Assembly (NCBI GenBank): GCA_965603495.1
Contig: CBFDDF010000011.1
Span: 1-64,000 of the forward strand
Direction of reading: 5' to 3'
DNA from: Thiomicrorhabdus sp965603495
GTDB lineage: Bacteria; Pseudomonadota; Gammaproteobacteria; Thiomicrospirales; Thiomicrospiraceae
DNA: 64,000 bases
The notes under the pieces were generated by a model. It was not told the origin of the DNA, did no database searches, and saw only the letters and a list, made by a program, of their open reading frames with translations. The position numbers and the translations under genes are program-made. Below, in pieces: positions 1-8,852 of this stretch (the first letter of the stretch is position 1; each line of letters starts with the position of its first letter).

Positions 1-54
1 ACGCACGACCAATTGGTTAAAAGCCAACTGCTCTACCGGCTGAGCTAACGGCCC
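1..54 (-). tRNA. tRNA-Lys(TTT), partial (3' part outside window)
   Basis: This is the first of two tandem copies and is identical to positions 116-169 of the second. Read on the minus strand it gives the acceptor 5' strand GGGCCGT, the D arm and the anticodon loop CTTTTAA, so the anticodon is TTT (Lys). The T arm and CCA end lie beyond the left window edge. Confidence 0.93.
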
Positions 55-93
55 TGATAGGGGGTATTCTTATTGTGATTCCATTAAACTAAA

Positions 94-169
94 TGGTGGG
101 CCGTGTGCGATTCGAACGCACGACCAATTGGTTAAAAGCCAACTGCTCTACCGGCTGAGCTAACGGCCC
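94..169 (-). tRNA. tRNA-Lys(TTT)
   Basis: Complete 76-nt tRNA on the minus strand. The acceptor GGGCCGT pairs with ACGGCCC, followed by discriminator A and an encoded CCA (positions 96-94). The anticodon loop is CTTTTAA, so the anticodon TTT reads AAA and AAG lysine codons. The T loop is TTCGAAT. It lies 39 bp upstream of a second identical copy and probably shares its transcript, driven by the promoter at 186-213. Confidence 0.96.
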
Positions 170-185
170 TCACTAGAATGCGCGT

Positions 186-213
186 ATTATACAAGCCTGA
201 GCGAACTCTGCAA
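186..213 (-). promoter_or_regulatory. Promoter of the tRNA-Lys pair
   Basis: On the minus strand a perfect -10 TATAAT (191-186) follows TTGCAG (213-208) after 16 bp. The -10 is followed by a GC-rich ACGCGC stretch, like the discriminator of stringently controlled stable-RNA promoters. It lies about 17 bp upstream of the complete tRNA gene. Confidence 0.7.
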
Positions 214-437
214 GCCTTTTTGGAAATTAATGTCAGCTATTTTAAATCTGACACTGATTGACTTCCCCTCGAGAATCTCTGTAAATAGAAAACTTTCTTT
301 AATCCCAATACGTTAGAAAGGAGACCGACTTTAAAAGCTGGAAATTCTGCAAAAAATAAAAATTTATTTACATCGTTTCATAAGGCTTAAAGAGTTATTT
401 CTGAGCACTTAACGGCTGTTTATTGCGACATAAAACG

Positions 438-1142
438 CTAAGCTTGATAACGTGTAGGATCAACAACACCCGCCTCTATAAACCCTTGCTTACGTAAACG
501 GCAGGAATCACAGACACCACAAGCTTCGCCTAACTCATTTGCCTGGTAACAAGAGACTGTCAGACTATAATCAACACCTAGTGCCAGACCTGCTTGAATA
601 ATCTGTGCTTTTGTTAAATCAATCAATGGCGTTTGAATTTTTAAGACATGGCCTTCAACCCCTGCTCTGGTGGCTAAGTTTGCCATGACCTCATAAGCTT
701 GGATATATTCAGGTCGACAATCGGGATACCCAGAATAATCTACGGCATTCACACCGATAAAAATATCATTCGCATCTACAACCTCAGCTAAGGCTAATGC
801 AAACGAAAGAAATACCGTATTTCTCGCTGGAACATAGGTAACGGGTATATCAGATTTATCGACACCACCAATCGGCACATCAATACTATTATCTGTCAAA
901 GCTGAGCCACCAATCTGACTCATATCGACGCTCATTACACGATGCGATAAAGCTCCCATTTGTTTAGATATTTTTTCGGCCGCATCGAGTTCTGAGCGTG
1001 TTCTCTGACCATAATCAAAACTAATCGTATGGCACGCAAATCCCTGCGATATCGCCATAGCAAGCGTTGTAACGGAGTCAAGACCACCCGAGAGTAAAAT
1101 AACCGCTGGTGCGGCTGTATTAGCTTCTTTTTGTAGAGGCAT
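438..1142 (-). CDS. queC: 7-cyano-7-deazaguanine (preQ0) synthase QueC
   Basis: QueC is an ATP-dependent cytoplasmic enzyme that converts 7-carboxy-7-deazaguanine and ammonia to preQ0, the precursor of queuosine in tRNA. The 234-aa length is normal. The PP-loop SGGLDS (residues 18-23) binds ATP, and four cysteines near the C-terminus (about C198, C208, C211, C214; CGVCDSC) form the zinc site. The gene starts 3 nt after the cpoB stop, so it is translated as the last gene of the tol-pal transcript. queD (15759) and queG (51697) of the same pathway are elsewhere in the window; queE is not seen. Confidence 0.95.
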   Translation of the reverse strand: MPLQKEANTAAPAVILLSGGLDSVTTLAMAISQGFACHTISFDYGQRTRSELDAAEKISKQMGALSHRVMSVDMSQIGGSALTDNSIDVPIGGVDKSDIPVTYVPARNTVFLSFALALAEVVDANDIFIGVNAVDYSGYPDCRPEYIQAYEVMANLATRAGVEGHVLKIQTPLIDLTKAQIIQAGLALGVDYSLTVSCYQANELGEACGVCDSCRLRKQGFIEAGVVDPTRYQA

Positions 1143-1145
1143 TAT

Positions 1146-2126
1146 TTATAAACCACTCAATCTTTTAGAGGCAGTTTTCGCTGCGCGACTATGTGGACGA
1201 CCATTGATAACACTTTGATACATTTTTTGAGCTTCTTCAACTCTATTTAGATTGGCTAAGCTATCCGCCGCTCTAAGTCGAGCATCCGCTTCTTTCGAAG
1301 AGTCTGTATAACGTTCAATCACAATCATAAAAGAGTCTAAAGCTGCTTGATTCTGCTTTCTAATCAACTGACCTTCACCAGCCCAATAAGCCGCGTTACT
1401 GGCTAATTCGCTATTAGGGAATGTCTCTAAAAATTCCTGAAAGGCTTTAATGGCCGTATCATATTGCGAGGTCTTCATTAGTGAAAATGCCTTTTGATAC
1501 TTGGCTTTCTCAAGTTCTGTTGCCGGAGTCGTTTTGATGGGCGCTAGCGCAACCACTTTACTTTCTACTGGCGATTTAGGGGCTTTCAATTCAGCTTTAG
1601 CAATCGCAGAGTTTTCTACAACAGCAACATCAGAGACGCTTGCTGGCATGATTTGATTGGCAACAACCTTTTCAGCAAGATTTTTCTGCGGTTTAGTAAC
1701 TGCTGGGGGTTGTTCGGCTACGGCTTCGACGACCGATTGCGTTATGGATGGTGTCTCTACCGTCGCTGGCAATACTAAAGTTGGAGCGATTTCAGCCTGT
1801 TTGAGGGGTTCACGCTCTCCATTGCCCGAACCAGACTCCAAAACACTTAAGCGATCATCCGTCTCTTTATAACGCTTATCGGCTTTATAATTGGCGTTAC
1901 GTATATCGCGCTTTAAACGATCAATATCATCATGCAATTCTTGTATTTCTCGCTGTTGTTCACCTAAACGACGACTTAACTGAAGTAACACAGGGTTTTC
2001 AGTCATTCGCTCTAAACGCTGTAATCGCTGCTCAACGGATGTCTCTGCGGAATTAGCCGATGTAATGGGCATCCAAAGTATCGCAGCAACGAACCCCGAT
2101 AGGCTTAAGGAGAAGATTTTTTTCAT
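1146..2126 (-). CDS. cpoB: Tol-Pal system coordinator CpoB (YbgF)
   Basis: A periplasmic protein that in the known family links peptidoglycan synthesis with outer-membrane constriction by binding TolA. At 326 aa it is longer than the E. coli protein. It has a signal peptide (residues 1-27), an N-terminal coiled coil (about 30-95, QRLQRLERMTENPVLLQLSRR), a low-complexity Ala/Val/Pro/Lys linker (about 105-200) that accounts for the extra length, and C-terminal TPR repeats beginning AKYQKAFSLMKTSQYDTAI. It lies downstream of pal and 3 nt before queC. Confidence 0.93.
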   Translation of the reverse strand: MKKIFSLSLSGFVAAILWMPITSANSAETSVEQRLQRLERMTENPVLLQLSRRLGEQQREIQELHDDIDRLKRDIRNANYKADKRYKETDDRLSVLESGSGNGEREPLKQAEIAPTLVLPATVETPSITQSVVEAVAEQPPAVTKPQKNLAEKVVANQIMPASVSDVAVVENSAIAKAELKAPKSPVESKVVALAPIKTTPATELEKAKYQKAFSLMKTSQYDTAIKAFQEFLETFPNSELASNAAYWAGEGQLIRKQNQAALDSFMIVIERYTDSSKEADARLRAADSLANLNRVEEAQKMYQSVINGRPHSRAAKTASKRLSGL

Positions 2127-2181
2127 GTGAGTTAACCTTTAACAGAACTTTTAAAGAGATTGTGTTGATACATTTTGAACT

Positions 2182-2213
2182 AAAAATCACCTATTTGAAT
2201 AATAGGTGATTTA
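2182..2213 (-). terminator. Hairpin between pal and cpoB
   Basis: The inverted repeat AAATCACCTATT / AATAGGTGATTT is followed on the minus strand by TTTTTA. It may be an intrinsic terminator or attenuator that lowers cpoB-queC expression relative to pal. Its place inside the operon fits partial read-through. Confidence 0.6.
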
Positions 2214-2230
2214 AGATGTGGGGGTTGAGA

Positions 2231-2800
2231 TTAACGAATGATTAATTCGACACGACGATTCTTCTGCCATGAATTTTCATTACTACCAGATTCTGCTGGC
2301 TGCTCTTCACCGAAGCTAATAACATCCATACGTGATTCCGAAATGCCAAACAGCATCATTGCTTGACCAACCGTTTTCGCACGTTTCTCACCTAATGCTA
2401 AGTTGTATTCAGGTGTGCCACGCTCATCAGTATGCCCTTTAAGTACAACCTTTTGCTGTGGATTCGCCATCATTTCTTGTGCATAAAACTTGACGATTTC
2501 AGTGGTTTTATCATCCAATTCATATTGGTTATAACCAAAATAAATAACTGGCTCATGAAGCTCTGAGACATCGACCATTTTCATCTCCTCCGGAGACAAA
2601 CCCATAGAACTGCCTTCGCTAGCAAGACCACCGTTGGCGGATAAAACTTCAACATTAATGGCATCGCCATTCACACCAGGCGCCGTATCAGAAGTGACTT
2701 CAGAATCTGAAACATCACCACTCTGTCTTTCTGGCGTTCCACTACAAGCGGTTAAGGTGGTCACTAATGCGAGCGTAAATAAACTTTTTAACTGATTCAT
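2231..2800 (-). CDS. pal: Peptidoglycan-associated lipoprotein Pal
   Basis: An outer-membrane lipoprotein that binds peptidoglycan and TolB. The type II signal peptide ends in the lipobox LTAC (Cys19). An acidic linker follows, then an OmpA-like domain (about 80-189) with YFGYNQYELDD, the diaminopimelate-binding motif GHTDERGTPEYNLALGEKRA and a basic end NRRVELIIR. The 189-aa length is typical. It lies 27 bp after tolB in the usual tol order. Confidence 0.97.
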   Translation of the reverse strand: MNQLKSLFTLALVTTLTACSGTPERQSGDVSDSEVTSDTAPGVNGDAINVEVLSANGGLASEGSSMGLSPEEMKMVDVSELHEPVIYFGYNQYELDDKTTEIVKFYAQEMMANPQQKVVLKGHTDERGTPEYNLALGEKRAKTVGQAMMLFGISESRMDVISFGEEQPAESGSNENSWQKNRRVELIIR

Positions 2801-2827
2801 AATTAATACCCTTTTTAATATTTTGTT

Positions 2828-4219
2828 TTAATGACTTAAATATGGACCCCAGGCAGGCTCTCTGACCTCGCCATCTTTAACTTTTAAAGTTTGCGAGGTT
2901 TTACCATCAATTGCGACCACTGCCAACACACCTTTTCCATTGCGATTCATCGCATAGAGAATCATTTCCCCATTTGGCGAAAATGTAGGTGATTCGTCTA
3001 AAAAAGTATCTGTTAAGACTCTAAACTCACTGGTATATAAATCCAACAAACCAATATGAAAACCATTTTTGCCATGTACAACTGAAAGATAACGCCCATC
3101 CGGAGAAATCTCTGGATTTGCATTATAGTTTCCATCATAAGTTATGCGGTTAATCTCACCAGTGTCGAGAAACACCTGAAATACTTGTGGTTTACCGCGG
3201 CGGTCAGAGTTAAAAAACAATGATCGACCATTCGCAGCCCAAGCCGCTTCAGTTTCAATCGAAAATTTTCTTGTTAACCGCTGTAACTTTCCGGTTTTAA
3301 CCTCCATGATATAAATATCCGCACTACCATCCTTGGATAGAGTCATTGCCAACTTAGTGCCATCTGGCGACCAAGCTGGCGCACCATTAATACCTTTAAA
3401 CTTAGCAATATTCTGACGATATTTACCATCCAAACTTTGGACAATAATTTGTGAGCGGCCATTCTCAAAAGAGACATATGCTAGTTTTTTACCATCAGGA
3501 GCCCAGCTTGGTGACATAATCGGCTGATAAGACTTTAAAATTGGCTGCGGATTAAAACCATCAGAATCTGCTACCTCAAGTGTATAGTGACGTTTACCAT
3601 TAATTTTACGCAACGTGACATAAGCAATCTGAGTATTAAATGCGCCTCTAACCCCTGTCAATTCCTGATAAATAAGGTCACTTATTTGGTGTGCTATCTG
3701 ACGTAAATTCGATTTTGGAATGTGATTCCAACGCTTACCAATAATCTGTGTTTTACGCAGTACATCCATAAAACGCATCTCAATTTGATAAAAACCATCG
3801 CCCTCATCAATGACTTTTCCCATCAGCATATTGTCAACATCCAAACTACGCCATTGTGAAAAATCAATCGCTTCAATTTCGGTTGGTTTTGCAGGTAATT
3901 CAGCATGAGACAAGGGATTAAAATGTCCACTGCGGCGTAAATTTGCAGAAATAACTTGCGCTAAATCGACAGGCGATTGCATTGCTAAACTTGCTTTTGG
4001 AAGCCCTGCACTCATTGGTGTTTGGCGTTCATAACCAAAGGGAACAATCGCTATAGGAATGGCATTATCATAACCTTCGCTGATTTCAATCGTCAACTCA
4101 GCCATCGCCGAACTTGAAAACAATGACACTGAGAACAGTGTGGTCGATAACAATACGATGGACTTCAGTTTCGATACGCCTTTAGTGAGCGTGATAAGCT
4201 TAAAATTTAAAATAGTCAT
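2828..4219 (-). CDS. tolB: Tol-Pal system beta-propeller protein TolB
   Basis: A periplasmic protein connecting Pal with the TolQRA motor. After a signal peptide (ending SSSAMA) come an alpha/beta domain and five PD40-type propeller blades, each with a (S/A)PDG or ANG/PNG turn (SPSWAPDGKKLAY, PAWSPDGTKLAM, AAWAANGRSLFF, PEISPDGRYLSV, PTFSPNGEMILY). The open frame reaches 4264, but that start would be TTG and overlap tolA. ATG codons at 4240, 4225 and 4219 are possible, and 4219 has a weak GGATGAAG ahead of it. The exact start is uncertain; the identity is not. Confidence 0.95.
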   Translation of the reverse strand: MTILNFKLITLTKGVSKLKSIVLLSTTLFSVSLFSSSAMAELTIEISEGYDNAIPIAIVPFGYERQTPMSAGLPKASLAMQSPVDLAQVISANLRRSGHFNPLSHAELPAKPTEIEAIDFSQWRSLDVDNMLMGKVIDEGDGFYQIEMRFMDVLRKTQIIGKRWNHIPKSNLRQIAHQISDLIYQELTGVRGAFNTQIAYVTLRKINGKRHYTLEVADSDGFNPQPILKSYQPIMSPSWAPDGKKLAYVSFENGRSQIIVQSLDGKYRQNIAKFKGINGAPAWSPDGTKLAMTLSKDGSADIYIMEVKTGKLQRLTRKFSIETEAAWAANGRSLFFNSDRRGKPQVFQVFLDTGEINRITYDGNYNANPEISPDGRYLSVVHGKNGFHIGLLDLYTSEFRVLTDTFLDESPTFSPNGEMILYAMNRNGKGVLAVVAIDGKTSQTLKVKDGEVREPAWGPYLSH

Positions 4220-4247
4220 CTTCATCCGGTTTTTTATCATCTGAATA

Positions 4248-5279
4248 TTATGGTTTAAATTCAAAAGTAATCACTCTTTCAAATAATTCTTTTACTGGCG
4301 GTGCTGGCAGAGGTTCTGAACGGTAAACCGCTTTCTCTGCTGCGGATTCAAACTGTTTAGTCGCATGAGCATTACAATTCAAAACTTTAACACTGGTTAC
4401 ATTACCTTGTGGTGTTTGAGTAATACGCAATTCACACTGAGCCTCGGGAGATATTCTGGCGGGCGTACGCCAATTATCTTTCACTTTCGCAGAGATAGAA
4501 GAAATATAGTTTTCTCGCAAAGACTGCATTTGTTGACGTTTTTTTGCGGCGCGCGCTTCAGCGGCCTCTTCTTCTAGTTGGCGCTGTAGATTCGCCGCAG
4601 CTAAAGCTTGCGCTTGTTGTTCTTTCGCTTTTTCGGCGTCCAGTGCTAATGCTTTATTCTCTTTATCTTTACGCGCTATTTCCAAGAGTAAAGCTTTCTT
4701 TTTAGCCTCTTCTACCTGACGCTGTTTTTCCGCCAATAGTGTTTTTTCATTAGCCAACTTGCGTTCTTTCTCGGCCAATATCGTTGCCTTTTTAGCTTTT
4801 TCAGCTTTGGCACGCTCTTCATCTGCCTTTTGTTTTTCTAAGCTTGCCAAACGCTTTGCTTCTTCCGTTTTTTTACGTTCTGCTTGGGTTTTGCGGATTT
4901 GCTCTTCAGTCAATTTTTTAGCTTGTTCAGCTTTAGCTTGTTCAGCTTTTTGACGTTTTTGCAGATTTTTAAGGTGTTGACGCTCTTGATCAGTTTGAGC
5001 AGCCAACTGTTGTTGTTCAAGTTTCTTAGCCGCCTCTTGTGCTTTGATTTTTTCGAGTTGCTGTCTCACTAAATTCGCATCCACAGCAAATGTTTTTAAT
5101 GGCTCAACTTTCATGAACTGGTTGTTTTGCTTAACGGCTTGCGCCTCATCGCTTTGCGAAGATAATTTAATGGTTTTGGGTGCATCTTGCCACTCATAGG
5201 TGATTAAGACACCGATGCCAATGTGTAGAATAAGGGCTAGTGTGACTGATATAGGGTGTCTTGCAATGAAATTAAGCAT
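4248..5279 (-). CDS. tolA: Tol-Pal inner-membrane bridging protein TolA
   Basis: TolA spans the periplasm and transmits energy from TolQR to Pal. At 343 aa it has one membrane anchor (residues 9-28), a long Ala/Lys/Glu/Gln-rich helix (about 70-255, many KAEQAKK/EEAKR repeats) and a globular C-terminal domain (about 256-343) containing a Cys pair (AQCELRITQTPQGNVTSVKVLNC is broken here for length: first Cys in the ECEL-like segment, second in VLNC). Its start overlaps the tolR stop by one base (TAATG). Confidence 0.94.
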   Translation of the reverse strand: MLNFIARHPISVTLALILHIGIGVLITYEWQDAPKTIKLSSQSDEAQAVKQNNQFMKVEPLKTFAVDANLVRQQLEKIKAQEAAKKLEQQQLAAQTDQERQHLKNLQKRQKAEQAKAEQAKKLTEEQIRKTQAERKKTEEAKRLASLEKQKADEERAKAEKAKKATILAEKERKLANEKTLLAEKQRQVEEAKKKALLLEIARKDKENKALALDAEKAKEQQAQALAAANLQRQLEEEAAEARAAKKRQQMQSLRENYISSISAKVKDNWRTPARISPEAQCELRITQTPQGNVTSVKVLNCNAHATKQFESAAEKAVYRSEPLPAPPVKELFERVITFEFKP

Positions 5280-5740
5280 TAAGGGTTACTCCCTTCAGGC
5301 TCAGTAAGCAAAGAAACATTTTCAACTCCATTAGCTTTAAGTAATACAAAAATATGTAGTACCTTGCCGTACGGGGCTTCTTTATCACCTTGGATATAGA
5401 TCATTTGCGTACGATGCAACTGTGAACGAGCGACGACTTCAGCGACCAAGCTCTCTAAGTCCTTATTACTCAACACCGTATCAGGTTGCTCAGAGGTTTT
5501 ATAACGCCCTGCCTCTGTCACCGTAATGACAAAAGGCGTGGTTTCATCTTCCAACTGTTGCTGTTCTTTATCAATAATCTCTGGTGTTTGCGGTAAGTTA
5601 ACCGTCACGGCTTGCTGAACAATGGGTGCGGTCACCATAAAGATAATCAACAAGACTAAGGTGACATCAACATAAGGCACCACATTGATCTCTGCGATTA
5701 AACGTTTTTTTTGTCGTTGACTTCGAAATCCGGTTTGCAT
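5279..5740 (-). CDS. tolR: Tol-Pal motor subunit TolR (ExbD/TolR family)
   Basis: An inner-membrane protein that, with TolQ, uses the proton motive force to drive TolA. One transmembrane helix carries the key aspartate (VPYVDVTLVLLIIFMV), followed by a periplasmic domain. The frame opens with TTG at 5752, but ATG at 5740 has GGAA seven bases upstream and gives MQTGFRSQRQKKR, a normal cytoplasmic N-terminus of about 153 aa. It overlaps tolA by one base and lies 31 bp after tolQ. Confidence 0.94.
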   Translation of the reverse strand: MQTGFRSQRQKKRLIAEINVVPYVDVTLVLLIIFMVTAPIVQQAVTVNLPQTPEIIDKEQQQLEDETTPFVITVTEAGRYKTSEQPDTVLSNKDLESLVAEVVARSQLHRTQMIYIQGDKEAPYGKVLHIFVLLKANGVENVSLLTEPEGSNP

Positions 5741-5771
5741 CTGTAGTTCCAATCAATAAACAGTAATGGGC

Positions 5772-6458
5772 TTAATCTTTTTTATCCAAGCTATGCGCTT
5801 GTCTTTGTAGAATGGTTAAAAACCCATCTGCAAAGTTCTCGTATTCACCCAATAGACGGTCAACTCGCGTACTCAAACGATTGTAGTAAATCACCGCAGG
5901 TATCGCTGCAAATAAACCAATCGCAGTTGCAATAAGCGCTTCAGATATTCCTGGGGCAACAGCTGATAATGTGGCATGCTGAACATCTCCAAGTGCTTGG
6001 AAGGCGTGCATCACACCCCAAACGGTTCCAAACAGACCGATATAAGGTGCTGATGAGCCGACCGTGGCCAGTAATGACAATCGATATTCTAATCGGTCAG
6101 CTTCTCTTGAAAAGGCAACACGCATACCTCTCTGAGACCCTGCGATAAGATCTGAGGTATCTTGAACACCTTCTTTCTTCAAGTTCACAAACTCTTTAAA
6201 CCCTTCAGCAAAAATAAGCGCCAATCCTTGAGCTTGCTCACGGGTAGCTTCTACCTGATGATAAAGTGTATTAAGGTCTTGGGTTTCCCAAAAAGTTTTT
6301 TCAAACTCTTTTGCAATGCGTTTAGATTTACGAATCTGTGCTGACTTAGCTAACGCAACTGACCAGGAGGCCAAAGACATTGCTGCCAATATAACCATTA
6401 CAACTTGAACCACTGGACTGGCGTGCAATATAATTTCAATCAAATTACTATCGTTCAT
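5772..6458 (-). CDS. tolQ: Tol-Pal motor subunit TolQ (MotA/TolQ/ExbB family)
   Basis: A three-helix inner-membrane protein of the TolQR proton channel. At 228 aa it has TM1 (about 15-36), TM2 (about 130-152, YRLSLLATVGSSAPYIGLFG) and TM3 (about 168-195, GISEALIATAIGLFAAIPA), with the conserved polar residues of the MotA/TolQ/ExbB family. It follows ruvB by 57 bp. The thioesterase gene ybgC that often precedes tolQ is absent here. Confidence 0.96.
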   Translation of the reverse strand: MNDSNLIEIILHASPVVQVVMVILAAMSLASWSVALAKSAQIRKSKRIAKEFEKTFWETQDLNTLYHQVEATREQAQGLALIFAEGFKEFVNLKKEGVQDTSDLIAGSQRGMRVAFSREADRLEYRLSLLATVGSSAPYIGLFGTVWGVMHAFQALGDVQHATLSAVAPGISEALIATAIGLFAAIPAVIYYNRLSTRVDRLLGEYENFADGFLTILQRQAHSLDKKD

Positions 6459-6515
6459 GAACTTTCCCTAATCGTAAAACTTGGTTCGAAAATCTCCCTG
6501 AAGAGATTTTAATGA

Positions 6516-7526
6516 TTAATTAACTTCTGGTTGAATAACATTTAAATGTCGATAAGCACTTGGCGTTGCGACTCGTCCTCTAGGGGTCCTTATTAAGAAA
6601 CCTTGCTGAACCAAAAAGGGTTCAATGACATCTTCAATTGTACCTCTTTCCTCGCCTAATGCAGTCGCCATACTATCAATCCCCACAGGGCCACCCTCAA
6701 ACTTTTCAATCAACGTTTCCAAGAAACGTCTATCCATTTTATCTAAACCGAGTGGATCAACTTCTAATAAATTCAGTGCTAAATCAGCAATAGACGCGGT
6801 AATGATGCCGTCTCCGCGTACCTGAGCATAATCCCTAACACGTCTTAAAAGTCGGTTGGCAATACGCGGTGTTCCGCGCGAACGGCGGGCAATTTCTTGT
6901 GCCCCCTCATATTCCGAATGCATGCCTAAAATATTAGCAGAACGACTGACAATTTGTGTTAATTCTTCATGACTATAAAACTCAAGTCGCTGTACTAATC
7001 CAAAACGATCTCGTAAGGGAGAAGTGAGCAAACCTGCACGCGTGGTAGCACCCACCAGCGTAAAAGGCGGAAGATCTATCTTGACACTCTGAGCAGCGGG
7101 TCCATCCCCAATCACGATATCGATTTGAAAGTCTTCCATCGCCGGATAAAGAACCTCTTCTACGATTGGACTCAGGCGATGAATCTCATCAATAAAGAGG
7201 ACATCATGCGGCTCTAGGCGAGTCAAAATGGCCGCTAAATCCCCTGGCTTTTCAATCACAGGGCCGGAGGTTTGACGCAAGGTGACCCCCATCTCTTGGG
7301 CAATAATATTCGACAACGTGGTTTTACCCAGGCCTGGTGGTCCATAAAGCAGAACGTGGTCAAGTTGCTCGTTACGCATCTTAGCGGCATCCATTGACAG
7401 CTGTAACTGCTCACGAACCGCTTTCTGCCCAATATACTCATGGATTTGTTGAGGGCGAACCGAAGGTGCCGTGTAAATGTCATCAGCAACTTCTTGACTG
7501 CCTACGATGCGGTCAGTTTCAATCAT
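6516..7526 (-). CDS. ruvB: Holliday junction branch-migration ATPase RuvB
   Basis: The hexameric AAA+ motor of RuvAB, which drives branch migration of Holliday junctions. The 336-aa length is typical. Walker A GPPGLGKTT (about 65-73), Walker B LFIDEIHRL, sensor GATTRAGLL and arginine-finger segment SPLRDRFG are visible, and the C-terminal winged helix contains the usual RTPRGRVAT. It is the last gene of ruvC-ruvA-ruvB. Confidence 0.98.
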   Translation of the reverse strand: MIETDRIVGSQEVADDIYTAPSVRPQQIHEYIGQKAVREQLQLSMDAAKMRNEQLDHVLLYGPPGLGKTTLSNIIAQEMGVTLRQTSGPVIEKPGDLAAILTRLEPHDVLFIDEIHRLSPIVEEVLYPAMEDFQIDIVIGDGPAAQSVKIDLPPFTLVGATTRAGLLTSPLRDRFGLVQRLEFYSHEELTQIVSRSANILGMHSEYEGAQEIARRSRGTPRIANRLLRRVRDYAQVRGDGIITASIADLALNLLEVDPLGLDKMDRRFLETLIEKFEGGPVGIDSMATALGEERGTIEDVIEPFLVQQGFLIRTPRGRVATPSAYRHLNVIQPEVN

Positions 7527-7568
7527 TATTCTGTTCCTGGCTATGAATTTGAGTTATACAAAAGATAT

Positions 7569-8207
7569 TCATAACTTAACACCTTGCAGGGCACGTTTAA
7601 TGACTTCTTCTAAAGAGTGATTATCATCAAAAACTGATTCGACCATTTTCTCTGCTTGTGTGTTCTTATACCCTAGAGCCATAAGGGCTTCTCCAGCGGA
7701 ACGTTTAATCGTATTCGCAAATGCAGCCGGTTGAATATTTAAGTTACCTTGGGCATCAAGAGAGGTTGAAGGTTTTTCATAATTCAACAAGCCTGATTCA
7801 ACCACCACTTTAAGACGATCACGCATCTCTATCTGCAAACGTTCTGCGGTTTTCTTACCCACGCCAGGAATACGAGTCAAGGCGCTGATATCACTACTAT
7901 CGATATAGGCGCAAAAGTCATTGACGGACATAGCGGATAAAATCCCTAGCGCCATTTTGGCACCCACACCATTCACTTTGAGCAAAGTCTTAAAGAGAAC
8001 TCTTTCTGACTCTGTGGCAAAGCCAAATAACAGCATGGCATCTTCACGGACGTGCATATGCGTCAGGATAGTGACTTCTTCTAGTGCTTTTTCCAACTGA
8101 TAGAAAGTCGACATAGGGGCTTCTATTTCATACCCTACGCCATGCACGTCTAAAACAAGCAAAGGTGGGCGTTTATGGACGAGCTGTCCGCGTAAAAAGC
8201 CAATCAT
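7569..8207 (-). CDS. ruvA: Holliday junction-binding protein RuvA
   Basis: RuvA tetramers bind the four-way junction and load RuvB. The 212-aa protein has an N-terminal OB fold (MIGFLRGQLVHKRPPLLVLDVHGVG), tandem helix-hairpin-helix motifs (LLKVNGVGAKMAL and LTRIPGVGKKTAERL) and a C-terminal RuvB-contact domain (about 160-212) after a linker. It lies between ruvC and ruvB. Confidence 0.98.
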   Translation of the reverse strand: MIGFLRGQLVHKRPPLLVLDVHGVGYEIEAPMSTFYQLEKALEEVTILTHMHVREDAMLLFGFATESERVLFKTLLKVNGVGAKMALGILSAMSVNDFCAYIDSSDISALTRIPGVGKKTAERLQIEMRDRLKVVVESGLLNYEKPSTSLDAQGNLNIQPAAFANTIKRSAGEALMALGYKNTQAEKMVESVFDDNHSLEEVIKRALQGVKL

Positions 8208-8265
8208 AAAGAGTACAATTCCTAATTTAATTTCAAACTAAATAACTAAGTCTTTACAACCCGAC

Positions 8266-8784
8266 TTAGAACTTAGTGCCTTTGGAGATCAATTCAGGAT
8301 CAATGCCTAAGGACATATAACGATCGTGACATAATGCACACGCTAATGCATCTGCGGCATCTTCTTGCGGTGATTCTGTTAATTTTAAAATATTTTGTAC
8401 CATATATTGAACTTGATCTTTACTGGCGTGACCTTTCCCCACAATCGTACTTTTTATCTGGGTAGGCGTGTATTCCATAATTGGCACATCTTTAATGGCC
8501 GCAGCACAGAGAATAACGCCTCGAGCCTGTCCGAGGATGATGGCAGATCTAGGGTTTTTATGAACAAAGACCTTTTCAACCGCCATCACATCCGGCTGGT
8601 ACTGATCGATAATTTGGCAAACTGATTCAAATATATTTTTAAGGCGCTGAGCACCTGAATACTTCTCAACTCGAATCACACCACTCACCACATAAGTTGG
8701 ATGGTATCGACCCGATTCAACGACACCAAACCCCGTTTTACGTGAGCCTGGGTCGATGCCTAAAATGCGTTTTAATTTTGCCAA
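8266..8784 (-). CDS. ruvC: Crossover junction endodeoxyribonuclease RuvC
   Basis: RuvC is a dimeric Mg-dependent resolvase of Holliday junctions. At 172 aa it shows the four acidic catalytic positions of the family: ILGIDPGSRKTGFG (Asp about 10), MAVEKVF (Glu about 70) and the C-terminal EDAADALACALCH pair. It is first in ruvCAB. yebC, often just upstream of ruvC, is missing; nadA and aspS lie there instead. Confidence 0.97.
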   Translation of the reverse strand: MAKLKRILGIDPGSRKTGFGVVESGRYHPTYVVSGVIRVEKYSGAQRLKNIFESVCQIIDQYQPDVMAVEKVFVHKNPRSAIILGQARGVILCAAAIKDVPIMEYTPTQIKSTIVGKGHASKDQVQYMVQNILKLTESPQEDAADALACALCHDRYMSLGIDPELISKGTKF

Positions 8785-8852
8785 ACTTTTCTCTATTTAA
8801 AGCTGAAGAAACCATTGAAATGTAGCGTAATCTAAGCTAAACAAGATAATTC

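Noticed and set aside
1657..1872. Open frame antisense to cpoB (71 aa)
   Set aside because: It lies fully within a well-supported gene on the other strand, with no ribosome-binding site or family motif. The same applies to the other short frames inside real genes.
4759..5072. Ser/Phe/Leu-rich frames antisense to tolA
   Set aside because: They are products of the repetitive Lys/Glu/Ala codons of the TolA coiled coil read backwards.
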